DNA of 64,000 nucleotides from Acephala macrosclerotiorum. Taxonomy: Eukaryota > Ascomycota > Leotiomycetes > Helotiales > Mollisiaceae. The notes beneath the pieces were generated by a model, which saw nothing but the letters and a program-made list of their open reading frames with translations, ran no database searches and was not told the origin of the DNA. The position numbers and the translations under genes were made by a program. This document shows, one piece after another, positions 34,774 to 44,159 of the stretch. Location of the stretch: assembly GCA_014904845.1 (NCBI GenBank), contig MU119441.1:24577-88576 (forward strand), in the 5' to 3' direction. Each line of letters begins with the position of its first letter. Position 1 is the first letter of the stretch.

Positions 34774-35036
34774 CTAAGACAGCAATGGCATGTCGGTGAA
34801 GACCTGAGAGTCCCGAGACTGGAAAGCTTCAATGATGTCGGAGACTCTGCCAATGACTGTCTGGATGGCGCGATGTGGCTATGGGAATGTTGTATGAATG
34901 TTGTATGTGCTACGTAGTTAGACAGCTCACATACCAACCAAATGCTCACCATCTCCTCAAAAGGAGGAGCAGGGTCCGAAGGTAGCTGATGGTGTGTAAT
35001 GTACTGATAGCCCCTTCTACACCCGAGCATGAGCAT
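34774..35036 (-). CDS. Small two-exon gene, unknown function
   Basis: Exon 1 (35036-34935) reads MLMLGCRRGYQYITHHQLPS and ends PPFEEMVSIWL. A textbook intron (34934-34879: GTATGT donor, GTCTAACTAC branch, CCATAG acceptor) leads into exon 2. Exon 2 reads PHRAIQTVIGRVSDIIEAFQ then SRDSQVFTDMPLLS and stop, for 68 residues in all. Exon 2 is in phase, amphipathic-helical and convincingly coding, but I do not know the family. At the stop, a GTAAAT donor and a CAG acceptor near 34688 could add a third exon (YSPMIPPDYFTNN...) ending at 34563. It is divergent from the Asterix gene over a 200-bp shared promoter. Unspliced, the same region reads as a misleading 157-codon ORF. Confidence 0.45.
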
Positions 35037-35236
35037 GTTGAGGGCAGTGCTTGGCTTTACGGAGTTGCCGTAGCAAGAAGGTCGAGGCTGTCTCGGAACT
35101 TGGAAAAGCGAAAGACGGGGAGCCGGCTAGACATTCAAACATTCCGTTCAGTTGATGCCTCATCAGGCATCACATTTATTTGCTATCCTTGAGAACAATA
35201 GCTACTCATACTCACGCGCTCTGCACAGCTTCAATC

Positions 35237-35796
35237 ATGGCCACCAAGAAGGATATGCGGAGAGCTGATCTCAGTAAGCAATCACATTATGCAAGGTCAT
35301 GGATGTTACTAATGCCTCTTTGCAGTCATTCCATACCAGATCCCAGCGGCCAAGGAGGGTGCTTCTGATATCAGCGGAACTCTAGGAAGCACTCTGCCCA
35401 TGGCTGCTATGTTCACACGAAATAAGTTCATCGGATGGTAGGCGTAGTTCGAGGTGCTGGAAGAGTCAAGTTCTGACGATTTACAGGGCTTCTGTTGTGT
35501 TTGCGATCCAGAATTGGTTGGGCGAGAGTGAGGATGCAAAGAAGACAGCATCACAGCCCGCTTACTTCTCTGTCGGCATGTCTCGTAAGTAATTGTCTAC
35601 TCTTACTTAAGATCCAAACTGACATATATACAGTGATGGCTCTCGTTGTGGTATGTTTCTCTATCTTCCAACCCTCCATCTGCTCCTCAATAACCACGAA
35701 TCCTTGCAGACATATCTACCGATGTTCTTGCCTCCACCACCCGTTCCAGGCCAGGGAACAGGAACCGAAGCACCTGCAGCGGTGCCTCTCACATAG
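35237..35796 (+). CDS. Asterix (WDR83OS/UPF0139) homologue, PAT-complex subunit
   Basis: Small ER membrane protein. In animals Asterix pairs with CCDC47 as an intramembrane chaperone for multipass proteins. Five exons (35237-35273, 35326-35437, 35487-35584, 35634-35650, 35710-35796) give 116 residues. Family blocks in order: MRRADLIIPYQIPAAKEG, FTRNKFIGWASVVFAIQNWL, AYFSVGMSLMALVVTYLP, then a Pro-rich C-terminus (LPPPPVPGQG). Two or three hydrophobic segments are evident. Exon 4 is only 17 nt. All introns are 49-59 nt with standard signals. It shares a short divergent promoter with the unknown gene at 34774-35036. Confidence 0.9.
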
Positions 35797-36703
35797 AATT
35801 CATCAGGGAAGGCGAAAGCTTGTGGAGCTGGTCGAGATACCCACACAAATATTTACATATTGTACGATTATCTATACGAATGGATTTTCAGGATCACAAA
35901 CGTAATTGGCAATACTCTGGAGCTAGTGGCGAGGAATTGGAACTGCAACTATTCTGCTGTTCTGGAACTGTTTGGGATGGTTGTTTTCTGGGGTGGTGCA
36001 TTACCGCTTCTGCTCGCGAATGAAAATAGCATACCAGGCAGACATGTTTGATTTTGAGTGTGGACTTTGATGAGAGACACAGATTATCTTATTCTTGAAA
36101 CTTATCATCACCCTCCACGGTCAGGCCCCTTGATCTTGGACGGTTCCTCAAGGCCTGCCAGGAAATACTCGTGGGAGTCTTCACTCAGCCACTGACTGAT
36201 ACCTGAATCACCTCTATGACTCAAAGCGCCCGAGGCAAAGAACGTGCTCGGTGACGAATATCACAAATTTTGAAGCAGCTTCCTGATAATATGACTTTTG
36301 AAAGTCTACCCGACGAGTTCAGCCCCAGGCTACGCACTCCTCGAGTCTGGCATTGATTGTCTGAACATTTTCGCCAAAGGCGCAAAAGAATTCTTGCAGT
36401 ATATACTGTTAGTCAGGCCTTAAAAGTGAGCGCTCTTTCGCCCAAAATAGGAATACTTTCCGAAAGTCATAAGATTTTCTGGACATCATGATGACAGCCG
36501 TTCAATTAGAACAAGAATAAGCAACATTCACGTGATAGCGCTAGGGGTAATCGGTGGCGCCCCGCAGATCTCGCCCGCACTTCTTCACAGAATCACATAT
36601 CAACCTCTTCAGCCCTCTACATTACATTGCGCAACTCTCGACACCTCGGTCTTTGAAACAACTTTCTCGTCTTCACACTCAATAACACTTACCATAAGAC
36701 TTG
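35797..36703. other. Asterix-SUI1 spacer with inverted copy of SUI1 exon 1
   Basis: This contains the Asterix 3' end and the SUI1 promoter and leader. The leader between about 36590 and 36703 is C/T-rich, ending just before the ATG. Bases 36408-36489 are the left arm of an inverted repeat whose right arm is SUI1 exon 1 plus intron 1. Short overlapping ORFs at 35820-36051 are not supported. Confidence 0.5.
36408..36489 (+). repeat. Left arm of an ~82-bp inverted repeat (inverted copy of SUI1 exon1/intron1)
   Basis: Aligned by eye with the reverse complement of 36703-36784, this arm shows about four substitutions and one 2-nt indel. The outer ends read GTTAGTCAGGCC (left) and GGCTTGACTAAC (right). 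The arms are separated by about 213 bp that include the SUI1 leader. It has MITE-like geometry, but the right arm contains genuine coding sequence (MSIENLKTF), so an inverted duplication of the gene start is the better explanation. No target-site duplication was found. Confidence 0.8.
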
Positions 36704-36784
36704 ATGTCCATAGAAAATCTTAAGACTTTCGGAAAGTGTTCCTATTTTGGGCGAAAGAGCGCTTACTTTTAAGGCTTGACTAAC
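36703..36784 (-). repeat. Right arm of the SUI1 inverted repeat
   Basis: This is the partner of 36408-36489. It runs from just before the SUI1 ATG through exon 1 to the CTAAC branch point of intron 1. A transcript starting upstream of 36408 could fold both arms into a long hairpin that hides the start codon. Confidence 0.8.
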
Positions 36785-37310
36785 ATCACTTTAAAGACCC
36801 CTTCGCCGAAGCCGACGAAGATACAGGAGAAACCAAGCAGTCGCAGAACTACATCCATATTCGTATTCAGCGTAAGTTCGACATTCCAACACTGCTCAAG
36901 TTGGGCGGCACAGCCTACCTCAAGCGCCACATTCACGATAAGCCTGCTAACCTCCATGTGTTCCAACAGAGCGCAATGGTCGTAAGACTCTAACGACGGT
37001 CCAAGGTCTACCCAAGAAGTTCGACCAGAAGAAGATCCTCAAGGTCATCAAGAAGAAGTTCGGTACGTTACCACCACTCGCACAACGACTCCAATCTTAC
37101 ATGCACAATAGCTTGCAATGGCACCATTGTTGTCGATACTGAGATGGGTGAGGTGATCCAACTTCAGGGAGATCAGCGCAAAGATGTTCAAGAATTCCTC
37201 ACCGACAAGAAGGAGGGGTTGGAACTCGATGCCAAGACTATCAAGGTATGTCGAGTTTCCCGCTGAGCAAGTCTCAAATTTCTGACAACTCCTAGGTCCA
37301 TGGTTTCTAA
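36704..37310 (+). CDS. SUI1: Translation initiation factor eIF1 (SUI1)
   Basis: Start-codon-selection factor of the 43S pre-initiation complex. Exons 36704-36731, 36797-36871, 36970-37062, 37112-37245 and 37296-37310 give 114 residues, the family length. They read MSIENLKTF|DPFAEADEDTGETKQ, NYIHIRIQ|QRNGRKTLTTVQG, KKFDQKKILKVIKKKF, ACNGTIVVDTEMGEVIQLQ, GDQRKDVQEFLTDKKEG and KVHGF. Introns 2-4 are normal. Intron 1 is not: the conserved junction requires exon 1 to end TTC G, but the next bases are GAAAGT, giving a GA-AG intron. The nearest in-frame GT donor (GTTCCT, 7 nt on) would replace D10 with GKY. The GTGTTC donor 5 nt on would shift the frame. Confidence 0.9.
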
Positions 37311-38059
37311 GAAACCGTCGTCGCGCCCCACGAGCAATCATCGTGAGGAACCTCGATAGAAGAGCTACAGTCAACGAACTTTGCAATGTCTTCTTGCCTC
37401 GCCTTCCTTTCACGATGACGTCGAAATACCTCGTTATTACGAATTGCTTCGATATGGGCCGATGATACCCGCATTCTTTATAGAACGCACTCATGATACA
37501 GGGGATAGTTTGGGAAGGAAGGGTTTTCTGCTTTGCTATTGAATCGGACGTTGCTATTTGCCCTCTTTAAAGCATGTGTTATGGCAAGGATTCTGCTAGC
37601 CTGTGCTTTCCTTGAGGACTGGAGGCTTTGCAAGACTCTGGCAAAAAGGAGAATGCACATTAGAACCAATCTTGATTTCCATTTGTGATATGTGTCTGAT
37701 GTTGAGATTGTTACGTATCACCAACCATCCTCAGTATTCCCACCCCCAACTTCACGTATTCCCAGGCCTCCTTGACGAAAATGAATAGAGGCACCGGTGG
37801 ATCATTTACTCTTGTCCTGGGGCCATTAGTCTTGTACCCTATACTGACAGTGAATCTCCTCGTGAATTAGGAGTAAGCGGGCCATACACTTCAATATACT
37901 AGTAGGCAATGGAAATGGGAAGCTTTCTTACAAGTGCAGTTGCAGTAACAAACTAACCATGCTTATGAAGCTGGCAATAGAGAAGACAGATATGGACAGG
38001 GAGGTCTCTTTTAGTATCGCAAGTCGAGGATGGGTCAAGTGGTACAAGAAGGTTAATGT
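37311..38059. other. SUI1 3' region
   Basis: This contains the SUI1 3' UTR and A/T-richer spacer sequence. A minus-strand open frame at about 38048-37953 could be a last exon of the membrane-protein gene to its right, joined by GTGTAA and TATAG splice signals; this is not certain. No other gene is seen. Confidence 0.4.
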
Positions 38060-38905
38060 CTATATCATAATCAGAACGTGGAAGAGAGTCGGGGTTTGGC
38101 GTATTATTACACTCGCTATTGAGATCCAGGCAGGCAATAAAAGTCGGGGGTCCTCTGATCCGCCAGAAAGATACAGAACCCAAGAAGTTATATAAGCATT
38201 GACTGAGTTAATCGTGAGAAGTCGAACCAGAGTTGCTAACTGGATTAGTATGAAATTCTCTCTCCTGTACAGTATGGAAAGTATATACCTTGTGGAGTGT
38301 AATTCAACAGCCTGACATGATTATGAGCTTTAAATATACCAACACGAGGAAAATGGAGGACAAGCAAGCAGCTCAGCACTTACCACCGAGACATCAAGCA
38401 ATCCGTAAAATAGAAGCTTAGCCATGCAGATGAGCAGCACTTTGAGAATCAGCCCAATCTTTTGGTTATGAGTCCAAGCACATTTGTCCTCCGACCACCC
38501 ATAGATTCTTGAACGAAAGCGCCATACCCATAAAACTGCAAGAAACACCTCAGTGACCCTGAACCTTTTCTCCACGCTCCAAGACGCCTCAATGTCCTGC
38601 CCCCTCTCATCCAACAGGAGTTCGCCCAAGAATGTAAATGCACATCGTAAACCCCACCATGCAGCCGGCGCAGTACTCAGAGCACGACAGAACAAGAGAG
38701 GCAGATGCCAGTGTTTCTCGACCCCAAGTAACACCGCGACTCTTGGGTGGAGAACGGAATCCTTCTGGTCAGGCTCGGCGGGGTGTAGATTCGGAGGTGA
38801 TGATACCGTGTAAGGACTTCGTTGCGTCCTGTTTCGACTTGTGGGAGGTCGCCGGGAAGCCAGTCTGAAGCGGTCAGGGCATATGCTGCCACATTGCAGT
38901 CCTTC
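38060..38905 (-). CDS. Multi-pass membrane protein gene, 5' end unresolved (weakly MBOAT/wax-synthase-like, possibly decayed)
   Basis: An open frame runs from 38905 to a perfect GTAAGT donor after 38384. It joins at the CAG before 38311 to a second exon ending at 38060, for about 257 codons. The product is hydrophobic with several likely membrane spans (WHLPLLFCRALSTAPAAWWG, KVLLICMAKLLFYGLLDVSV, LVRLLTINSVNAYITSWVLY). The layout and a GGSEDPR motif recall fungal wax-synthase/MBOAT_2-type proteins, but the catalytic His region is not visible. There is no in-frame ATG near the start, and a different frame (about 38892-38677) is also open over the N-terminal part. A missing 5' exon, a frameshift or a decaying gene are all possible. 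Confidence 0.35.
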
Positions 38906-39070
38906 TCAGGTGTTGAGGAGAAGCACCATGTGGTTACAGTAAAAGTGAAGCGGAGGTCTCGAGTGTGCGTTGCACATCAAGCACGCGCTAGCGAAGTACC
39001 CCGGATTCTGTCTGTATGTTTCGTTCCGGCTCAAAAAAAAAAAATTCGAGAGCTTTGAGCTCCTCAGACC

Positions 39071-39995
39071 ATGTCGCGATTGAACATCGCCCTTCGAAGG
39101 GCGGTCTATTCACCCAGATGCCTCTCTTCTCCACTCTCTCGAAGATGCTTCTCCCACTATTCTCCCCTCTATGCTGCCCCTAAACAGCCGCAAGTAGCTC
39201 GGCCGACACAGCAAGCAGAACGTAGCATGAGAGTGGTGCAGAAGGAGTTGGCACAAATACCCTCGGATCTTGGAATTCTCGAAGGTACAGTTTCAATCAT
39301 ACACCTTTCCGAGGTTGGGCTAACAATGTTGTTCCATTCTAGGTACATTTATAACTCCAAGAGGCGAAAATGCCCCTTCTCTCTTCCAAACACCCCGTAG
39401 CTTTTTGAAGCTGCATTACCACCGCATCAAGTACCGCCTTCGCGATCGATTCTCCCTCATAGTCCTTAAATTCTCCTCGCCGAAAGAGAAAGGTTTCCTG
39501 AAGCGCAGTCTGAAGATTCTGAGGTCAACACTTAAGCCAACGGCCGTCGCCCTCCACCGACAGATGTACACCTCCTTTGCAGAAGGCGACATTGCCTTGC
39601 TGCGCAGGATATGTACAGATGGCATATACGAGAGCTTTCGAGCACGAATAGGGAACCGGCCGCGGGGAGAGACCGTGCAGTGGGAGCTTGTGAAGTATAA
39701 TAAGAGGCCAAGAATTGTGTCGCATCGGGGAGCGAGACTGCCAATAGAAGGCGCGGCTGTCAGGCAGGCTATCATACAGATATGCTCGAGACAGAAGTTG
39801 ACAAGATCGAGGAAACTCAAGGGAGGAGAGGTGGAAGTGGTACCAGGGTCGGGCAAGGAGAAGGACGTGGTCGAGTATGTAGTTTTACAGCAAAGAATTG
39901 AGGCGTGGAAGCCGGGATCCTGGCAGGTATGGGGCACGACTGGGGAGACCACCCTACGAGATCTTGAAGAATGGCAGAAAAAGGCATTGGAGTAG
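39071..39995 (+). CDS. Mitochondrial ribosome-associated protein, mL45/Mba1 family (Tim44-like domain)
   Basis: Exons 39071-39284 and 39343-39995 encode 288 residues. The N-terminus is a mitochondrial presequence rich in Arg and Ser (MSRLNIALRRAVYSPRCLSS). The body is a Tim44-like/mL45 domain: LHYHRIKYRLRDRFSLIVLK, MYTSFAEGDIALLRRICTDG, ESFRARIGNRP, VEYVVLQQRIEAWKPGSWQV and WGTTGETTLRDLEEWQK. In yeast Mba1 docks the mitoribosome to the inner membrane for co-translational insertion; mL45 plays that part in animals. The single intron (58 nt, GTACAG donor, GGGCTAAC branch, TTCTAG acceptor) restores LEGTFITPRGENAPS. An A run stands just upstream at about 39033. Confidence 0.88.
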
Positions 39996-40882
39996 GTGAA
40001 GGCTGTGTACCTACTACCGCGGGAACGGTGAGCGTCCATTCTTGTGGGACACCGGAGTGTACAATATGTATACATACGAAAGAAACTAGATGCAGGAGAG
40101 CCGTTGTCTAGATAGAAGAGTCTCTACTCTTATACCAGCGTTCAGTTTGAGGTTCATATTCATCCAGTGGCCGTCAAGGTGAGATCAATACAATACTTGA
40201 ATCTTTCTTCTTGCTGTCCAGAACATATCATGTACGTTATATATTCCAGATCCGATTCAAATCTAGAATCGGTCAGGGAAGCTATCGGAATGCTATGCTC
40301 TTACAAGGGCGATTGGCCACATGCACACACACGGAGTTCGAGTCATTGAGCCTCTTGGGAGAATAAATGAATGTCTTTAACTTTTCGTCCTGAGCTCGTC
40401 ACTCAAGATTGGGTATACAAAAAACCTCACAGACCCCATCAGAGCCAAAACCGAGTGCTTCTCACGGTCCATTCAGTCTCAAAGGCTCAAAAAGATCACC
40501 CCCACGCCGAGCCACAGTGGCCACAATGACTAAAAATCATACTCTTTAGCTGCAAAGTAGCGTCTGCCAGCATCTTGCAGTACCAATCAGCAGCTACGAA
40601 ATCCTGTATCAGGCCGATGGATGACCGTGGCGCTGGAGGGGAGGGGCTGCCGCTGCTGCTAGAAAATTTGATAAGAACTGTTGCATCTTCCTCGTCCAAG
40701 TGCAAGCTCGCTGACGTTTGTCTGCCTTGTCTTGTGTTTGCAATTGTCTCCTTGAGATATCGTTTACATTCACATTTACACCCATACAACTTTCCATTGG
40801 CCTCCTAATAAGTAGCCTGCCTCCTCGAGTCAATAGTCTCGTAATTGCTGTCCTGACTGGTCCTCGCTCGTAGTCCAGCAAC
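39996..40882. other. Spacer upstream of the SSS transporter
   Basis: This holds the 3' end of the mL45-type gene and the promoter of the transporter. Short open frames on both strands (around 40496-40884) have no recognisable product. The 120 bases before the transporter ATG are C/T-rich. Confidence 0.45.
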
Positions 40883-43223
40883 ATGGGTCAACCTTCTACC
40901 ACTGCGAGCAATGCCATCATCTACTTGACTTACGGCGCCTTTCTGTACGCCTCTGAATGATGGATACGAACACATTTTGTCGAGTCCAGGCTAATCATTA
41001 ACCAGCGTTTTCGGCTGCTATGTTGCATGGAGGTTGAGACATCAATCAAAGGTATGAAGTCTTCTGCCACGCTTGGAGAAATATGGTTCTAATTTCGGTA
41101 CTAGGGAGAATGGCTCTCGGGAAACAGAACTCAGACTGGTCAGACTTATCGGAATGTTGAGCTTCAAATTCTTGCTCGGCATTCTTACTGCACCATTATT
41201 TTGTTGCTTTCCTGGATGGATGCTGACAAGAAGTAGCGTTCCCCCTGGCTTTGAACTTCATTGCGTCTGGTCAGTACCAGGAAACTAGAAAGATGCTTCT
41301 TTCAAATAGCGGCAGCATATGGACAATCAGCCCAACGACGCAAAGCACGATTAGAAGAGAGCTCAAGAAAGAATGAGTTGTGAAGAGGTTCGTATTTACA
41401 TACTGCTGACCCATCCTTGCCCGGCCCCCGACAATGTCTGCTCGTGTGTCATACACTAGCGACATAATGAATAGCATGAGGCAGGACGGGTCGGCGCGGC
41501 TTCACTACGGGCGCGGAGTCACACAGCTACCTTAGATCCAACTCCTTCACAGGAAAGATCTCTGGTCCTTGTTGAGACGAAGCTGAGATTGCACCGTAAT
41601 ACTCGATCAAGTTAATGCTTGCGTGGGAAAGTGTCTGCCGCTTTGAACTCCCCCTTCCCCCATCTGAGCATGCCAGCTGACCTTGGATTTCTCCTATTCT
41701 TAGCCCTTGGTTCTGGAATCCTCTTCTCCTATCCTCAGCTTGCAGCCATCACGGGTGTACAAGGGGTGGTGGTCTACGCTATCACATCGGCAGCTCCACT
41801 CATGATATTTGCCTTTCTTGGACCGATCATTCGCAAGAAATGTCCAGAAGGGTTCGTCCTGACTGAATGGACAAGACAGCGCTATGGCTCCGTTACCGCT
41901 CTCTTTCTAAGCTTCCTCACTCTCGTTACCATGTTTCTTTACATGGTAGCAGAACTATCTGCACTGCAGCAGATCATGACTGCCCTCACTGGGATGGACG
42001 GCCTCCCGATGGTCATCGTGGAATGCGTTGTGACCACGGTTTATACTTGTGAGAAACCCTTACCACCCTCTTCCGCAGAGACTAATATCCCGAAGCTCTT
42101 GGAGGGTTCAAAATCTCCTTCATCACGGATAATATCCAAGGAGCTATGGTGGTTGCTCTAAGTTAGTCTCAAAACGGGTTCAAAGCGCCCTTTGCTAACG
42201 TTGTAAGTTATTGTGGCCACAATTACCGTGGGCGTCGAGACTAGGATCGACAAGAGCTTGATTGACTCTTCTGGTCTCACCAAACCGACTTTGCTGGGAT
42301 GGCAATTGCTCTACATTCTTCCGGTAGCTGTCTTGACGAATGACTTCTTTCTTTCTAACTTCTGGATTCGTACCTTTGCGTCGAAGACGGACAAGGATTT
42401 GTGGACCGGGGTCTCGATCGCTGCAGTCATTACGCTCATCATTCTTACCTTAGTTGGTGCGACCGGGCTGATTGCGACTTGGTCTGGTGCATTTGACCCC
42501 AACAATCCAGATCAAGACGGGAGCATCGCGTTCTTCTATCTCTTGGAGCAGCTTCCAGCATGGACTGTCGGAATTGTACTCGTCATGGTAGTGTCTCTAA
42601 GCACAGCTGCATTCGACAGCTTCCAGTCTGCTATGGTCTCTACAGCATCGAACGACCTCTTCAGGAATAAACTCAACATATGGTGGGTAAGAGGAGCTGT
42701 GGTGCTCATCATCTTCCCGGTGGTGGTCATTGCTCTCAAAGCGCCTTCCATTCTACAGATTTACCTGATCTCCGATCTCGTATCGGCATCGACCATCCCA
42801 GTGTTAGTCCTCGGTTTGAGCGATCGCTTCTATTGGTGGCGTGGATTTGAGGTTGTCGTTGGTGGCCTTGGCGGCATTCTGACGGTATTCATCTTCGGTA
42901 CAATTTATTTCGGAAGAGCCTTGCAGGGTGCCAACCTGATCCTTCTCGAGCAAGGCCTTTACGGAAACGACTGGAGTGCGTTTGGTGCCTTCGTTGCGGC
43001 ACCATTTGGAGGTCTACTTTGGGGATTCGGAGCTTTCGGTGTAAGGCTCGGGTATCAATTTGTCGATGCCAAGGTCAAAGGCAAGAGGTTCAACGCTCTT
43101 GATCGCCCCGCGTATCTGGACAACCAGGTTGAAGGCGCTCCTGAGTACGCTGCGAGTGATGAGATTCATAGCGAACCTCAAGAAGGGCTCGTCACAGTGG
43201 ACCACAAAGGCAAATTCTTCTGA
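40883..43223 (+). CDS. Sodium:solute symporter family transporter (urea/polyamine DUR3-like)
   Basis: Plasma-membrane SSS-fold transporter, about 13 membrane spans. Seven exons (40883-40944, 41006-41051, 41105-41138, 41237-41269, 41704-42048, 42096-42161, 42208-43223) give 533 residues. Diagnostic blocks are EWLSGNRTQT, AFPLALNFIASALGSGILFS, YPQLAAITGVQGVVVYAITS, FVLTEWTRQRYGS, SLGGFKISFITDNIQGAMVV and FDSFQSAMVSTASND. Fungal urea/polyamine carriers read very similarly, but substrate cannot be assigned from sequence. It is shorter than yeast Dur3 (about 735 aa). The 5' half is cut into short exons (62, 46, 34, 33 nt), and intron 4 is 434 nt where neighbours are about 50. Each junction is backed by uninterrupted family sequence. 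Confidence 0.9.
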
Positions 43224-43592
43224 AAAACACTCGGTGGGACCAGGATGGACAATCGGATTTGGGCTGCTTCGAGATTTTGTCGTATGCGAGGTCGTCGTTC
43301 TTGAGGTGAGATTCAACATCAACAGTTTTCGTGTTTTGGGGCAATGGTTAGTGTTTTTAGGCGGCTGCTATTATTTGGAGATGACTTCCAGATTGCGGGT
43401 GAGGTTGGAATTGTGTGGCGGCTAGCAGTGTTCTATTTCTTTGAGATCAAAACTCCTCTATATGCGGTAAATACCATCAATGATAGTAACATCCCATTAA
43501 CAATGAACGGCGCTTGGAGAGAGGACGATAATACCCTCCAGGAAAGCAAGAGACTCTTCAAACCATCAATATCCCAACGATCTGGTGCGCCT
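43224..43592. other. Convergent spacer after the transporter
   Basis: The transporter and the proline-rich gene end towards each other here. There are two 3' UTRs and nothing else recognisable. Confidence 0.45.
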
Positions 43593-44159
43593 TTATTTTC
43601 GGAGGAACCCTGAAGCTAACTGCATGCCTTGATCCAACGTGCTTCTGCTGCCAGAATCACCTCCCCGTTTCCCGACAAAATCTATCGCCATGCCAGCCAA
43701 GCCTGTCGAGTGTCTCTGCTCGGCACCGTCGTCAAAGCCTTGATCCTGAGATGGCGCAGCGTATCGTTGCTGTGGTTGGTAACAAGAAGCATCGCCGGAT
43801 GCTTGCTGAGGTTGATGATCGTCCGCTCTGTATCGATGTCTGTCTTCGGTATAATCTTGCGGGCTGTATCCAGGAGGCGGTGGGTAACCCCTTGCATTAT
43901 CATTTGCTGGGTACCATTTAGGTTGATCTTGATAAGTAGTGTAGCTGTTCGGGTCGAAAGGTGGTCGGGGTGGGGGTGGGGGTGGGGGTGGGGGTGGGCC
44001 CCAGTAACCTTGAGGCTGGCCATTGTCTTCGCGATATCCTCTAGTTGAGGGCAGGGACCGGGTTTCACTGCGTCGATCTCGTCTCTCTGCTGTCTTTACA
44101 AGCTTATTGACTGCATAAATTCCTCCTCCAGTCATTATTGCTGTCTTGATCAAGCCCAT
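43593..44159 (-). CDS. Conserved-looking small proline/tyrosine-rich protein, unknown
   Basis: An intronless frame of 188 codons. It opens with a short hydrophobic, glycine-containing segment (MGLIKTAIMTGGGIYAVNKL) like those of small fungal mitochondrial or membrane-anchored proteins. A disordered region rich in Pro, Tyr, Asp and Gln follows, including a run of ten prolines (GYWGPPPPPPPPPPRPP) and RGYPPPPGYSPQDY. A short helical tail closes it (STGLAGMAIDFVGKRGG, LDQGMQLASGFLRK). I cannot assign a function. The poly-proline codons make an array of G5T repeats on the opposite strand at about 43967-43998. Confidence 0.65.
   Translation of the reverse strand: MGLIKTAIMTGGGIYAVNKLVKTAERRDRRSETRSLPSTRGYREDNGQPQGYWGPPPPPPPPPPRPPFDPNSYTTYQDQPKWYPANDNARGYPPPPGYSPQDYTEDRHRYRADDHQPQQASGDASCYQPQQRYAAPSQDQGFDDGAEQRHSTGLAGMAIDFVGKRGGDSGSRSTLDQGMQLASGFLRK

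Noticed and set aside
36408..36784. Simple MITE inserted by the SUI1 gene
   Set aside because: The right arm contains the conserved SUI1 first exon and no target-site duplication is visible, so duplication of gene sequence is favoured.
37048..37494. 148-codon minus-strand ORF over SUI1
   Set aside because: Shadow of the SUI1 exons on the opposite strand.
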